A stretch of 20,785 nucleotides of DNA from DUPQ01 sp022706885 (GTDB lineage: Bacteria; Bacillota; Clostridia; DUPQ01). The position numbers and the translations under genes were made by a program. Below are positions 1 to 7,403 of the stretch, in pieces. The stretch is from the NCBI GenBank assembly GCA_022706885.1, contig JAKJBR010000020.1, forward strand, positions 1-20,785, in the 5' to 3' direction. The first letter of the stretch is position 1; every line of letters begins with the position of its first letter. Below the pieces are notes generated by a model. The model was not told the DNA's origin, ran no database searches, and saw nothing but the letters and a program-made list of their open reading frames with translations.

Positions 1-198
1 GGGGCATACGACAAGATGGTGATGAGTGTTTCCGAACAGGCTATGCGGGAGGAATTCGAGCGTCTGCTTCCGGCCATGAGGTCGGGAGGGTATATACCCA
101 GTGTGGACCATCAGACACCTCCGGAAGTTTCCCTGGATAATTACCGGACATATCTTAAACTTCTGGAAGAGTATTGTATAAAAGGAGCCGTCAGGTGA
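1..198 (+). CDS. URO-D/corrinoid methyltransferase-family protein, 3' end only
   Basis: The gene is open at the left edge and only its last 65 residues are visible, in frame from base 1 to a TGA at 196-198. The ending GGYIPSVDHQTPPEVSLDNY followed by a short helix is what I know from the C-terminus of uroporphyrinogen decarboxylase-family proteins of anaerobic Firmicutes. Many of these are not haem enzymes but TIM-barrel methyltransferases acting on corrinoid or other methyl donors. The active site lies outside the window, so the substrate cannot be given. The stop overlaps the GTG start of the following transporter gene, indicating co-transcription and coupled translation. True hemE is less likely given the metabolic neighbours. 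Confidence 0.72.
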   Translation, partial: GAYDKMVMSVSEQAMREEFERLLPAMRSGGYIPSVDHQTPPEVSLDNYRTYLKLLEEYCIKGAVR

Positions 199-728
199 GC
201 AACACAAGACGAATTACGATACTGTCGTTATTAACGGCACTTACGGTTGTTTTGGCAAAACTTTTAGCCGTTAATCTTCAGGTTATAAGGATAGGGACGG
301 AATTTGTTTCCATTGCTATGGCATCAATATTATTCGGTCCCGCCTACGGAGCATTATCCGCCGTGCTTGCCGATTTGCTGGGAAGCGTTTTATTCCCTAC
401 CGGACCGTATTCTCCGGTAATAACCATTGTGGCCATTGCTAACGGCCTTATATACGGCTTATTTCTTCACAATAAAGAAATAACCGTAAAAACCACAATT
501 TTTGCCGTACTGACCAAAGCCCTGATAAGCGACTTTTTTCTTATGAGCATAGCATTGTATATGCTGTACAGAATACCGATTAATGAATTATTGGTAGCAA
601 GAAGCATTAAGACCGCAGCGGTAATAGTGATAGAAACGCTGGTTATTTATTTAGTTATCAGACCGGTTCTCAATATCTTCTATAAAAAAGGATGGATTGT
701 ACCGGAGGATATAATTAAAAAGGATTAG
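195..728 (+). CDS. ECF transporter S component, folate (FolT)-like
   Basis: A 177-residue, very hydrophobic protein with about five to six membrane segments (roughly residues 8-30, 36-55, 57-68, 74-92, 100-125 and 140-160). The block with RIGTEFVSIAMASILFGP and then GALSAVLADLLG, LFPTGPY and GLIYGLFL (residues about 32-91) matches the folate-family S components of energy-coupling-factor vitamin importers. Such proteins bind the vitamin in the membrane and borrow a shared EcfA-EcfA'-EcfT energising module, of which an ecfA gene begins at 20353. I chose the GTG at 195 because AAAGGAG (181-187) lies 7 nt upstream; an in-frame TTG at 174 has no such site. The start overlaps the preceding stop (gTGa). 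Folate specificity is inferred from family resemblance only. Confidence 0.82.
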   Translation: MSNTRRITILSLLTALTVVLAKLLAVNLQVIRIGTEFVSIAMASILFGPAYGALSAVLADLLGSVLFPTGPYSPVITIVAIANGLIYGLFLHNKEITVKTTIFAVLTKALISDFFLMSIALYMLYRIPINELLVARSIKTAAVIVIETLVIYLVIRPVLNIFYKKGWIVPEDIIKKD

Positions 729-743
729 AGGAGGAATTACACA

Positions 744-1568
744 ATGGAAGTAGGATTGGTTACGAGGAGTCTTGCAAATCATACACCGGAGGAAACGGTA
801 GACTTATTAAAAAAATTCGGTTTTACCTCTACAGAGATAAGTTTTGCATTCAGTAATTTATATGTATATCAGTACAACGGTTACAAACCGATGGACGAGT
901 TGACCGATGAAGCCGCTAAAGACATAATCAAATTGTTCAGGGATAATTCGATAGATGTAGTTGCCATAGGTGCATTTTCCTCACTGTTCGAGCCGGATAA
1001 GGAGAAACAGGAAAACAATTTTAAAGCATATGAAAGATACATTCAGGTAGCCGCAAACAACGGTATTGAGTATGTGGCAACCGAATCGGGATTTGTTCCG
1101 GGAAAAAGAGGCATAGACTTCTTTACCTTTGAGGCGGATTTTGCCTATTTCAAATCCAACATGATAAGACTGTTGGATATCGCAAAGCATTACGGAGTAT
1201 CCATTGCATATGAACCCTGTATATTTGATTTTGCACCTTCCGCAAAAAGAACCAGAGACTTAATCTGGCAGTGTGAAAGAGATAACTTCAAAATATTGTT
1301 AGATCCCGCAAATCTCATTGCCAATTCCGATGAAGAAGATATATTCAAATATCTTAAAGACTATATTGCATATTTCCACGGTAAAGACAGAAAAGTAAAT
1401 GATGCAAAGGGCAGGAATGTGGGAGAAGGCGATATAGACTGGGTGAAGTTTCTGTCGCTTCGTAAAAAGTATACCCCCGATGCCGCTTTCATATTGGAAT
1501 ACTGTAATAAAACCAACTGCGAGATGGTAAAGGAAAGAGTGTTGGAGTACGCAAAACAGGTGGTATAG
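744..1568 (+). CDS. Sugar phosphate isomerase/epimerase-type TIM-barrel protein
   Basis: A 274-residue protein of the xylose isomerase-like TIM-barrel (AP endonuclease 2) superfamily. Candidate metal ligands appear at the expected barrel positions: E157 in AYEP, D187 in LLDPAN, H212 in FHGKD and E252 in ILEY, followed in family style by GEGDIDW at about 227-233. Relatives isomerise or epimerise sugars or keto-sugar phosphates (IolE, IolI, hydroxypyruvate isomerase) using a divalent metal in the cytoplasm. A GAGGAGG site near 728-734 precedes the ATG by about 9 nt. It sits 15 bp after the FolT-like gene and 23 bp before the aldehyde dehydrogenase, so it probably belongs to one catabolic operon. 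The substrate is unknown, and sequence alone does not separate the subfamilies. Confidence 0.83.
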   Translation: MEVGLVTRSLANHTPEETVDLLKKFGFTSTEISFAFSNLYVYQYNGYKPMDELTDEAAKDIIKLFRDNSIDVVAIGAFSSLFEPDKEKQENNFKAYERYIQVAANNGIEYVATESGFVPGKRGIDFFTFEADFAYFKSNMIRLLDIAKHYGVSIAYEPCIFDFAPSAKRTRDLIWQCERDNFKILLDPANLIANSDEEDIFKYLKDYIAYFHGKDRKVNDAKGRNVGEGDIDWVKFLSLRKKYTPDAAFILEYCNKTNCEMVKERVLEYAKQVV

Positions 1569-1591
1569 AAACCGATAAAGGAGTTTCCGAC

Positions 1592-2977
1592 ATGAGCAAC
1601 AGCACAATTATAAATAAGATTGTAGAAAAAGAGCGCATTTATTTCAATGAAGGACACACTTTGCCGATAAGTGCAAGGATTAAATCTCTTAAACTGCTGG
1701 AAACATCCATAAGAAATAATGAAGATATGATTCTTTCCGCTCTGAAAAGCGATTTGAACAAGAGTACATACGAAGGATATATGACCGAACTTGCAATTGT
1801 ATTTTGCGAGTTGGACCATACTTTAAAAAATATAAAACATTGGGCAAGACCTGAAAGAAAGAAAGTTGCTCTTTCACAGGCTCCGGCTAAAGCGAAGATA
1901 ATAAAGGAGCCTTACGGTACTGTTCTCATAATGGCCCCTTGGAATTATCCTTTTCAACTTTGCATGGTTCCGCTTATAGGCGCCATAGCCGCAGGTAATA
2001 CGGCTGTCGTAAAGCCTTCGGCATATGCTCCTGCTGTATCAAATGCAGTTTGCTCCGTTATAAGCGAAGCATTTCCTCCGGAATATGTATCCGTTGTGGA
2101 AGGAGGCAGAGAGGAGAACAATGCTTTATTGGAGCAGCATTTTGACTATATCTTCTTTACCGGCTCACCCGCTGTAGGAAAAACCGTAATGCAACAGGCT
2201 GCAAATAATCTTACACCCGTTACTCTGGAACTGGGCGGAAAGAGTCCCGTAATAGCGGAACAAAGCGCGGATATTAAAAAAACTGCCAAGCGGATACTCT
2301 TCGGAAAACTTCTGAACGCAGGACAAACCTGTGTAACTCCCGACTATCTTTTAGTGCAAAACAGCATAAAGGCGGAACTTATCAATGAAATAAAGAATCA
2401 TTACAATACAATGATTCCCGACACAAAATACAAAAGAGAAAATTTCCCCAAGATTATAAACAAAAAGCATTTTGATCGTATCAGGCAACTTATGGAAACC
2501 CAAGACATTTTGATTGGGGGAAATACATATCCCGATACTCTGCAAATAGAGTTCACTTTAGTAAACGAACCGGATACCGAAAGTCCTCTTATGCAGGAGG
2601 AAATTTTCGGTCCTGTTCTTCCTGTAATAGGTTTTGACGATATAAACGAAGCTGTAAACTTTGTTAAGAGCCGTCCCAAGCCTTTGGCTCTGTACCTTTT
2701 TACAAAAGATAAATCGGTAGAGAAAACAATTCTGAAAAATCTTTCTTTCGGCGGCGGTTGTGTCAATGACACGGTTATGCATCTTAGCAGTCCGCATCTG
2801 CCGTTCGGAGGAGTGGGAAACAGCGGAATGGGTAGCTATCACGGTAAAGAGACCTTTGAGACCTTCTCGCACACAAAGAGTATACTTAAAAAATCATGGT
2901 ATTTGGATATTCCCGTACGCTACCATCCTTTCCAATCTCCGGATAAGAAACTGCCGGAATGGTTGTTTAAGAAGTAA
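1592..2977 (+). CDS. Aldehyde dehydrogenase, class 3-like
   Basis: A 461-residue NAD(P)-dependent aldehyde dehydrogenase. The oxyanion-hole Asn118 lies in APWNYP, the general base Glu213 in LELGGKSP and the catalytic Cys247 in NAGQTC; EEIFGPVLP and LPFGGVGNSGMG occur downstream as usual. The compact length and the ending near DIPVRYHPF resemble the short class 3 group (ALDH3, YwdH, AlkH-like), which oxidises medium-chain or aromatic aldehydes to acids. All catalytic residues are present, so it should be active. An AAAGGAG site (about 1576-1582) precedes the ATG. It is the last gene of the forward cassette; a hairpin terminator begins about 25 bp after its stop. The exact aldehyde cannot be told, although a product of the neighbouring isomerase pathway is possible. 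Confidence 0.93.
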   Translation: MSNSTIINKIVEKERIYFNEGHTLPISARIKSLKLLETSIRNNEDMILSALKSDLNKSTYEGYMTELAIVFCELDHTLKNIKHWARPERKKVALSQAPAKAKIIKEPYGTVLIMAPWNYPFQLCMVPLIGAIAAGNTAVVKPSAYAPAVSNAVCSVISEAFPPEYVSVVEGGREENNALLEQHFDYIFFTGSPAVGKTVMQQAANNLTPVTLELGGKSPVIAEQSADIKKTAKRILFGKLLNAGQTCVTPDYLLVQNSIKAELINEIKNHYNTMIPDTKYKRENFPKIINKKHFDRIRQLMETQDILIGGNTYPDTLQIEFTLVNEPDTESPLMQEEIFGPVLPVIGFDDINEAVNFVKSRPKPLALYLFTKDKSVEKTILKNLSFGGGCVNDTVMHLSSPHLPFGGVGNSGMGSYHGKETFETFSHTKSILKKSWYLDIPVRYHPFQSPDKKLPEWLFKK

Positions 2978-3001
2978 ACAGAATTAACCGGGTAAGAAGA
3001 A

Positions 3002-3027
3002 AAACGGAACGATTTCTCGTTCCGTTT
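3002..3027. terminator. Bidirectional intrinsic terminator between convergent genes
   Basis: An 11-bp perfect stem (3002-3012 with 3017-3027) closes a TTTC tetraloop. On the plus strand it is followed by a T-rich stretch (GATTTATCTTTT); on the minus strand it is followed by TTTTCTTCTT. It lies between the stop of the aldehyde dehydrogenase gene (2977) and the reverse-strand hydrolase stop (3057), so it can end transcription from both sides. Confidence 0.87.
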
Positions 3028-3056
3028 GATTTATCTTTTGTGAATTACCGTTTCTC

Positions 3057-5366
3057 TTATGCACCTATGGATGTGCCTGCACAGCAGACCAGTGCCATTA
3101 TAGTGGCATTTACAAGACCGGCAAGCCATGCATTTCCTGTACGTACATACAGACGTCTGGAAACAATAGTTGCGGTTGCAACGCATGGAATGATGGGATA
3201 TGTCCATATATTCTGCATGCTTAACGTGCTGTTTGTGAATGCTCCTACATTGATGAAGTAGCTGTTGAAGTACCACACACTTATAATCAACCAGCCTACA
3301 TTGAATACTACATTTATGAGAACGGTTACCCACTCGGGCAGATCCTTCACCCTGTAGTTTATATTCAATGCCGCATTGGTCATGTAGAATACAAAGAAGA
3401 ACGGCACATATCTTAAGTAGGACAGCAGTCTGTCGGTCTTAAATATTCTGAATGCAAATGTCCATGCTCTGAAGTCCACAACCAACACATTCCAAAGTAG
3501 TTGTATGGTTCCGAAGAACACGAAGCAAAGTATTGCTGCAAGTGCAAGCGTCTTGAAGATATTACCTACACTGCGAATTCTGAAGCCCAGGAACGGTCTC
3601 TCTTCATGTGCAAGATAATCATCTTTGTAAACAATCATGTTGATGACTCTGTTTATGAGCCAGATGACCGCCGTTATTATCAGTGCAAATGTTGCACAGC
3701 AGATACCCCAGTAAGCAATGGTACCGGCATTGGCCCAGCTGGTGTAGGTCTGACCGGTAATTTCGCTTGTAGTGTCGGTAATCAGTGTTCTCCAGAAGCT
3801 GTTTGCATACCAGTTTTTACCCCTCACTATATTCTCCCAGGCATAATATCCGTACCATGCAGTCAGAATACCGCTCAGCCAGTAGAATACATGTTTGCGG
3901 GGTTTCGTAAGAAGAACCGGAGCCTCGGGAATATCGCCTTCGGCAGCTGCAAGTGAAGCGAATGCTTTTGTCTTAAGCAGTAAATCTACCAGTATGACAA
4001 GCAGTCCGAACAGACCGGCAATTCCGAAAATGGCGAATACTTCCTTTATCCACCATGTCTGGTTATTAGGTGCCTTGAAGGTTGTGCCTTCGGCAACTCC
4101 GAATACATTGTAGCAGAAGTCTATTATTCCCGCTGCACTCATTCTGGAGAAGTGATTCATCGGGTGGTTTTCTTTGGCTTCGTAAACCGCACGAATCTGA
4201 ACCGTATCACTTGCCTGTTGCGCTCCGCCGGTCTGTGCCGACAGGTATTTTTTGTCTTCAGGCTGACCTATCAGAGCACCTTGTTTGTTGAAATCATAGA
4301 TTCCGCCGTTAATAACTTCGTATTGCTCACCTGTTGCCGATTCCAAAGGTTTGCCAACAAAGTCCATAGCCTGCGAGGACATGAGATAGAACGGGGAATT
4401 GCCGCTCTTTGTGAACACATAGTATTGTGTTTTCTTGTGGTAGGTATCGGAAGAGGTTATTGCTACATAATCATCCCCCTTCTTTACATACAATTTACCG
4501 TCTATACTTCTGTTTACGGTAACCTTTTCATTTATACCTTGTGTGAACAACAATTCCGTGTTTTGGTTGAGGTTGAGCGGGCGATAGATGCCGTTCTTGG
4601 TTGTGCTGGCAAAGAAGAACTCGTCGCTGGATGCCTTGAGAACCGAAACACCTTTAAGGTTGGTACCGTAACTGGCGTTCTGAGCATTGTTGGCCTGGAC
4701 GATACCTGCGGAAATTATACCCATGTGGTATCCTTTGCTCAATGCCTCATCAACCTGGCCTTCCCATGTGTACTTGGTGTCACCTACGGTGATAGCGGTC
4801 TTATTGGATACACCGTCAAGCATTAAGGCACCGTTTGTGGCGCTGCCGCCCATGGAGTGACCGGAAACCAAAATCCTGCTGCCGTCAACAATCCTGTTAC
4901 CTTGCGGATCGGTCAGATTGTAAAGGTACTTGGCTGCGGACAACATCGAATCACCGTAATTGTCATAAGTGGTTGTGTCGTTGTGTCCGTGAGATTCACG
5001 GTCAATCAGCAATACAACATAACCTCTGCGGGCAGCCTCGATGCCGTTTTGCAACTGCATTTCACGGTTGTTGTACAGACCGTGTGTAAAGACCACACCG
5101 GGTGCCGGATGATCTTTGGTGGCATTTTTAGGTGTAATCAGAATACCGGAAACAACTTTACCGTTTACCGTATAGTCTTTGGCCTCTTCGCTATCCGTAG
5201 CCTTGATAGTGATTGTGCCGGTGTTGGTTTTGTTGCGCAGATCTTCAATCTTCGCCGTCCAGCCGGCCGTTTGAACAAACGATCCGATCAGGGCGTTGAT
5301 GACAATCAGCGCAACGCAAATGGCAAGCTTAATAAGCGTTGCTTTGCGTCCATAGAAATCTTTCAT
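3057..5366 (-). CDS. Membrane-anchored alpha/beta hydrolase with polytopic C-terminal domain
   Basis: A 769-residue protein. An N-terminal membrane anchor (residues about 10-30) leads into an alpha/beta-hydrolase fold: THGLYNNREM (94-103, oxyanion region), DRESHGH (122-128) and the nucleophile elbow GHSMGG with Ser171. A segment of about 140 residues (260-400) without recognisable motif precedes a His-containing stretch (H401, H405) that could supply the catalytic histidine. Residues about 440-769 hold roughly eight hydrophobic segments, so the C-terminal half is an integral membrane domain. I know the hydrolase superfamily but not this architecture by name; ester, peptide or acyl-transfer chemistry at the cell surface are all possible. 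The start has AAAGGAGGGT (5371-5380 on the reverse strand) and its own promoter upstream. It is monocistronic and transcribed against its neighbours. Confidence 0.85.
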   Translation of the reverse strand: MKDFYGRKATLIKLAICVALIVINALIGSFVQTAGWTAKIEDLRNKTNTGTITIKATDSEEAKDYTVNGKVVSGILITPKNATKDHPAPGVVFTHGLYNNREMQLQNGIEAARRGYVVLLIDRESHGHNDTTTYDNYGDSMLSAAKYLYNLTDPQGNRIVDGSRILVSGHSMGGSATNGALMLDGVSNKTAITVGDTKYTWEGQVDEALSKGYHMGIISAGIVQANNAQNASYGTNLKGVSVLKASSDEFFFASTTKNGIYRPLNLNQNTELLFTQGINEKVTVNRSIDGKLYVKKGDDYVAITSSDTYHKKTQYYVFTKSGNSPFYLMSSQAMDFVGKPLESATGEQYEVINGGIYDFNKQGALIGQPEDKKYLSAQTGGAQQASDTVQIRAVYEAKENHPMNHFSRMSAAGIIDFCYNVFGVAEGTTFKAPNNQTWWIKEVFAIFGIAGLFGLLVILVDLLLKTKAFASLAAAEGDIPEAPVLLTKPRKHVFYWLSGILTAWYGYYAWENIVRGKNWYANSFWRTLITDTTSEITGQTYTSWANAGTIAYWGICCATFALIITAVIWLINRVINMIVYKDDYLAHEERPFLGFRIRSVGNIFKTLALAAILCFVFFGTIQLLWNVLVVDFRAWTFAFRIFKTDRLLSYLRYVPFFFVFYMTNAALNINYRVKDLPEWVTVLINVVFNVGWLIISVWYFNSYFINVGAFTNSTLSMQNIWTYPIIPCVATATIVSRRLYVRTGNAWLAGLVNATIMALVCCAGTSIGA

Positions 5367-5424
5367 AGTTACCCTCCTTTTGAAATTCCGTGCGTTATTA
5401 AATTGGTACAGTTCGACTATATAT

Positions 5425-5453
5425 ATAATATCATTAAATGTTTATCTAATCAA
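5425..5453 (-). promoter_or_regulatory. Sigma-A-type promoter of the membrane hydrolase gene
   Basis: Read on the reverse strand, TTGATT (5448-5453) and TATTAT (5425-5430) are separated by exactly 17 bp and lie about 60 bp upstream of the hydrolase ATG. The surrounding DNA is strongly A+T-rich. This is a motif match only; no start site has been shown. Confidence 0.62.
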
Positions 5454-5520
5454 TGTTTTATAAACTATATGTAAAGGAAATGTTAAATTAGCGTAAAGTA
5501 GCCTTTTGCAAAAAAAGGTG

Positions 5521-5549
5521 TTGCAAAAGATTAAAGTATGTAGTACAAT
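5521..5549 (+). promoter_or_regulatory. Sigma-A-type promoter of the S10-spc-alpha supercluster
   Basis: TTGCAA (5521-5526) and TACAAT (5544-5549) are spaced by 17 bp, and a run of seven A residues just upstream (5510-5516) could act as an UP element. Transcription would start near 5556, giving a leader of about 210 nt before rpsJ. TTGCAAAA occurs twice, at 5506 and 5521, so a second -35-like copy sits 15 bp upstream. It is the only good promoter match I found for the ribosomal genes. Confidence 0.65.
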
Positions 5550-5556
5550 TCAAAGG

Positions 5557-5749
5557 CTGCGATATTTTCGCAGTACCATGATCCTTGAGATTGCCGCATT
5601 TTGCGGGTAACTTAAGGGGAGAAGTACCAATCTTTAAGGTTGGGCGGAAGCGATTAGACAAAGGTCACGGCCCGTGTCATACGGGCATATATAATGGGAA
5701 GGCGCGATACACCCGGGACTATGTGCTAATAGAAATGGTAAAAGAATTT
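5557..5749 (+). promoter_or_regulatory. Structured 5' leader RNA of the rpsJ (S10) operon
   Basis: Four hairpins can be drawn. H1 pairs CTGCGA (5557-5562) with TCGCAG (5568-5573). H2 pairs CCTTGAG (5583-5589) with CTTAAGG (5611-5617, one G-U) and contains an inner CCGCA/TGCGG stem (5594-5598 with 5602-5606). H3 is CCAATCTTTAAGGTTGG (5627-5643), a 7-bp hairpin with one G-U. H4 pairs GCCCGT (5670-5675) with ACGGGC (5681-5686). No poly-T follows any of them, so transcription attenuation is not evident; control of translation or RNA stability by an r-protein such as L4 would be the natural model, by analogy with the E. coli S10 leader. No coding gene is seen here. Confidence 0.6.
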
Positions 5750-5766
5750 AAGGAGGAGCTATCAGA

Positions 5767-6078
5767 ATGGCTAGCAAACAGAGAATAAGAATAAGACTTA
5801 AAGCTTATGACCACGAATTAATCGATCAGTCTGCAAACAAGATTGTAGAGACTGCGAAAAGAACGGGTGCAAAGGTATCCGGTCCCGTACCTCTTCCCAC
5901 CGAGAAGGAAATAGTGACCATATTAAGAGCACCGCACAAGTACAAAGATGCAAGAGAACAGTTTGAAATGAGAACGCACAAGCGCCTTATTGACATATTG
6001 AACCCTATGCCCAAGACAGTGGATGCATTAATGCTTCTGGATCTGCCGGCGGGAGTGGATATAGAGATAAAGTTGTAA
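5767..6078 (+). CDS. rpsJ: 30S ribosomal protein S10
   Basis: A 103-residue protein of the usual family length. It opens with QRIRIRLKAYDHELID, and the block GPVPLPTEKEIVTILRAPHKYKDAREQFEMR (written here only as landmark residues P40, P42 and H57) includes the extended loop that reaches into the 30S head; the family also serves as NusE in antitermination complexes. AAGGAGG (5750-5756) lies 10 nt before the ATG. It is the first gene of the supercluster, behind a long structured leader and a promoter of its own. The str operon (rpsL-rpsG-fusA-tuf) is not directly upstream; its usual place is taken by a hydrolase gene pointing the other way. Confidence 0.98.
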   Translation: MASKQRIRIRLKAYDHELIDQSANKIVETAKRTGAKVSGPVPLPTEKEIVTILRAPHKYKDAREQFEMRTHKRLIDILNPMPKTVDALMLLDLPAGVDIEIKL

Positions 6079-6136
6079 AAGTCAAGTTCAACTGAAAGAA
6101 AGTTGAACCAATAACTTAGGAGGATAGATATACGAA

Positions 6137-6766
6137 GTGAAAAACTTTATGTTAGGAAAAAAAGCGGGAATGACACAGTTGTTTCTGGAAGACGGACAGG
6201 CGGTACCTGTTACGGTAATAGAAGCCGGTCCCCTGACCGTGGTGCAGATAAAGACGACAGAGCACGACGGATACAATGCCGTTAAGGTGGCTTACGGTGA
6301 TGTAAAAGAAAGCAGAGTAAATAAGCCGGAAAAAGGACTTTATGAGAAATCCGATCTTACACCCAAGAAATTTGTAAGAGAATTCAAAGTGGAATCCGCA
6401 GAAGGATATAAAGTCGGTGATGTAATAACGGTGGAAACTCTTAAAGAAGGAATGCTCGTCGATGTAATAGGCACATCCAAAGGAAGAGGATATGCCGGAA
6501 CGACAAAGAGGTACGGAACAGCTATCGGCCGTGCTTCACACGGTTCCAAATACCATCGCGGATTGGGAGCTTTAGCAATGCATAGCGATCCGGGCAGAGT
6601 GTTTAAAGGAAGGAAGATGCCCGGACAGATGGGAGCGGAAAGAGTTACGGTGCAGAATCTGGAAGTAATGAAGATTTATGCGGACCGTAACGCGGTTTTA
6701 GTTAAAGGTGCAATACCGGGACCCAAAGGCGGACTGGTAATGATCCGGGATGCCAAGAACGCATAG
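6137..6766 (+). CDS. rplC: 50S ribosomal protein L3
   Basis: A 209-residue protein, normal for bacterial L3, one of the first proteins to join the 50S, with a loop that reaches toward the peptidyl transferase centre. It starts MKNFMLGKKAGMTQLF and carries the conserved DPGRVFKGRKMPGQMG stretch (about residues 151-166), whose GQMG includes the glutamine region methylated in E. coli. I take the GTG at 6137 because it gives the family N-terminus; the only strong ribosome binding site (AGGAGG, 6118-6123) is 13 nt upstream, an unusually long spacing. The next in-frame ATG (6149) would remove the start of the LGKKAGMTQ motif region and lie even further away. Preceded by a 58-nt gap after rpsJ and followed by rplD after 13 nt. 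Confidence 0.97.
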   Translation: MKNFMLGKKAGMTQLFLEDGQAVPVTVIEAGPLTVVQIKTTEHDGYNAVKVAYGDVKESRVNKPEKGLYEKSDLTPKKFVREFKVESAEGYKVGDVITVETLKEGMLVDVIGTSKGRGYAGTTKRYGTAIGRASHGSKYHRGLGALAMHSDPGRVFKGRKMPGQMGAERVTVQNLEVMKIYADRNAVLVKGAIPGPKGGLVMIRDAKNA

Positions 6767-6779
6767 GAGGACACGGTAA

Positions 6780-7403
6780 ATGTTAAAAGCAGATGTATAT
6801 AATATAAAAGGTGAAGTTGTCGACACTATGTCATTGAACGAAGATGTATTCGGAGTCGAAGTAAGTGAAAGTGCGATACACTCGGCAGTGGTTCAGTACC
6901 TTGCAAACGCCAGACAGGGAACACAGAGTGCAAAGACCAGAGCCGAGGTAGTAGGCGGAAAAGCAAAACCTTTCAGACAGAAAGGAACCGGACGCGCACG
7001 TCAGGGATCATCGGTAGGACCTCACCAGATTGGCGGCGGAGTTGCGTTTGCACCCAAGCCGAGATCATACAGATTTTCATTGAACAAAAAACAGAAGAGA
7101 CTTGCTCTGAAGTCGGCTTTATCGCAGAAGTTCGGCTCAGGCTCCTTTATAATTCTGGACAGTCTCAAAATGGATGAAGTCAAGACAAAGAAATTTGTCG
7201 AGATATTGAACAATATAAAAGTCGATACATCCTGTCTGGTAGTTCTTGCGAAGAAAGACGATGTAATAGTCAAATCGGCAAGAAATCTGCCTAATGTAGC
7301 AACCGCTCTGACCAATACCATCAATGTCTATGACATTTTGAAGTATGACAAGTTTGTCGTAACAAAAGAAGCGGTAGAAAAGATTCAGGAGGTCTATGCA
7401 TAA
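6780..7403 (+). CDS. rplD: 50S ribosomal protein L4
   Basis: A 207-residue protein of normal length. The long basic loop that lines the nascent-peptide exit tunnel is visible around residues 60-98 (GKAKPFRQKGTGRARQGS, then GGGVAFAPKPRSY). In E. coli L4 also represses its own operon through the S10 leader; whether this copy binds the leader at 5557-5749 is an open inference. AGGAGGA overlaps the rplC stop and lies about 8 nt before the ATG. The last A of its TAA stop is the first base of the rplW ATG, so rplW translation is probably coupled to it. Confidence 0.98.
   Translation: MLKADVYNIKGEVVDTMSLNEDVFGVEVSESAIHSAVVQYLANARQGTQSAKTRAEVVGGKAKPFRQKGTGRARQGSSVGPHQIGGGVAFAPKPRSYRFSLNKKQKRLALKSALSQKFGSGSFIILDSLKMDEVKTKKFVEILNNIKVDTSCLVVLAKKDDVIVKSARNLPNVATALTNTINVYDILKYDKFVVTKEAVEKIQEVYA

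Noticed and set aside
174..194. Upstream TTG start for the FolT-like gene
   Set aside because: The GTG at 195 has AAAGGAG 7 nt upstream and overlaps the previous stop; the TTG has no binding site and lies deep inside the preceding gene.
2401..2772. Reverse-strand open frames inside the aldehyde dehydrogenase gene
   Set aside because: They are antisense to a well-conserved enzyme and show no family motif.
4152..4826. A 224-codon open frame on the forward strand within the hydrolase gene
   Set aside because: It is antisense to a gene with clear hydrolase motifs and a good start; it matches no family and has no ribosome binding site I can see.
5421..5431. The TA-rich alternating stretch as a repeat element
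   Set aside because: Only about 10 bases long and explained as part of the reverse promoter -10 region.
5585..5788. A 67-codon open frame in the rpsJ leader
   Set aside because: It overlaps the rpsJ start in another frame, follows no family, has no ATG start of its own, and falls over the leader hairpins.
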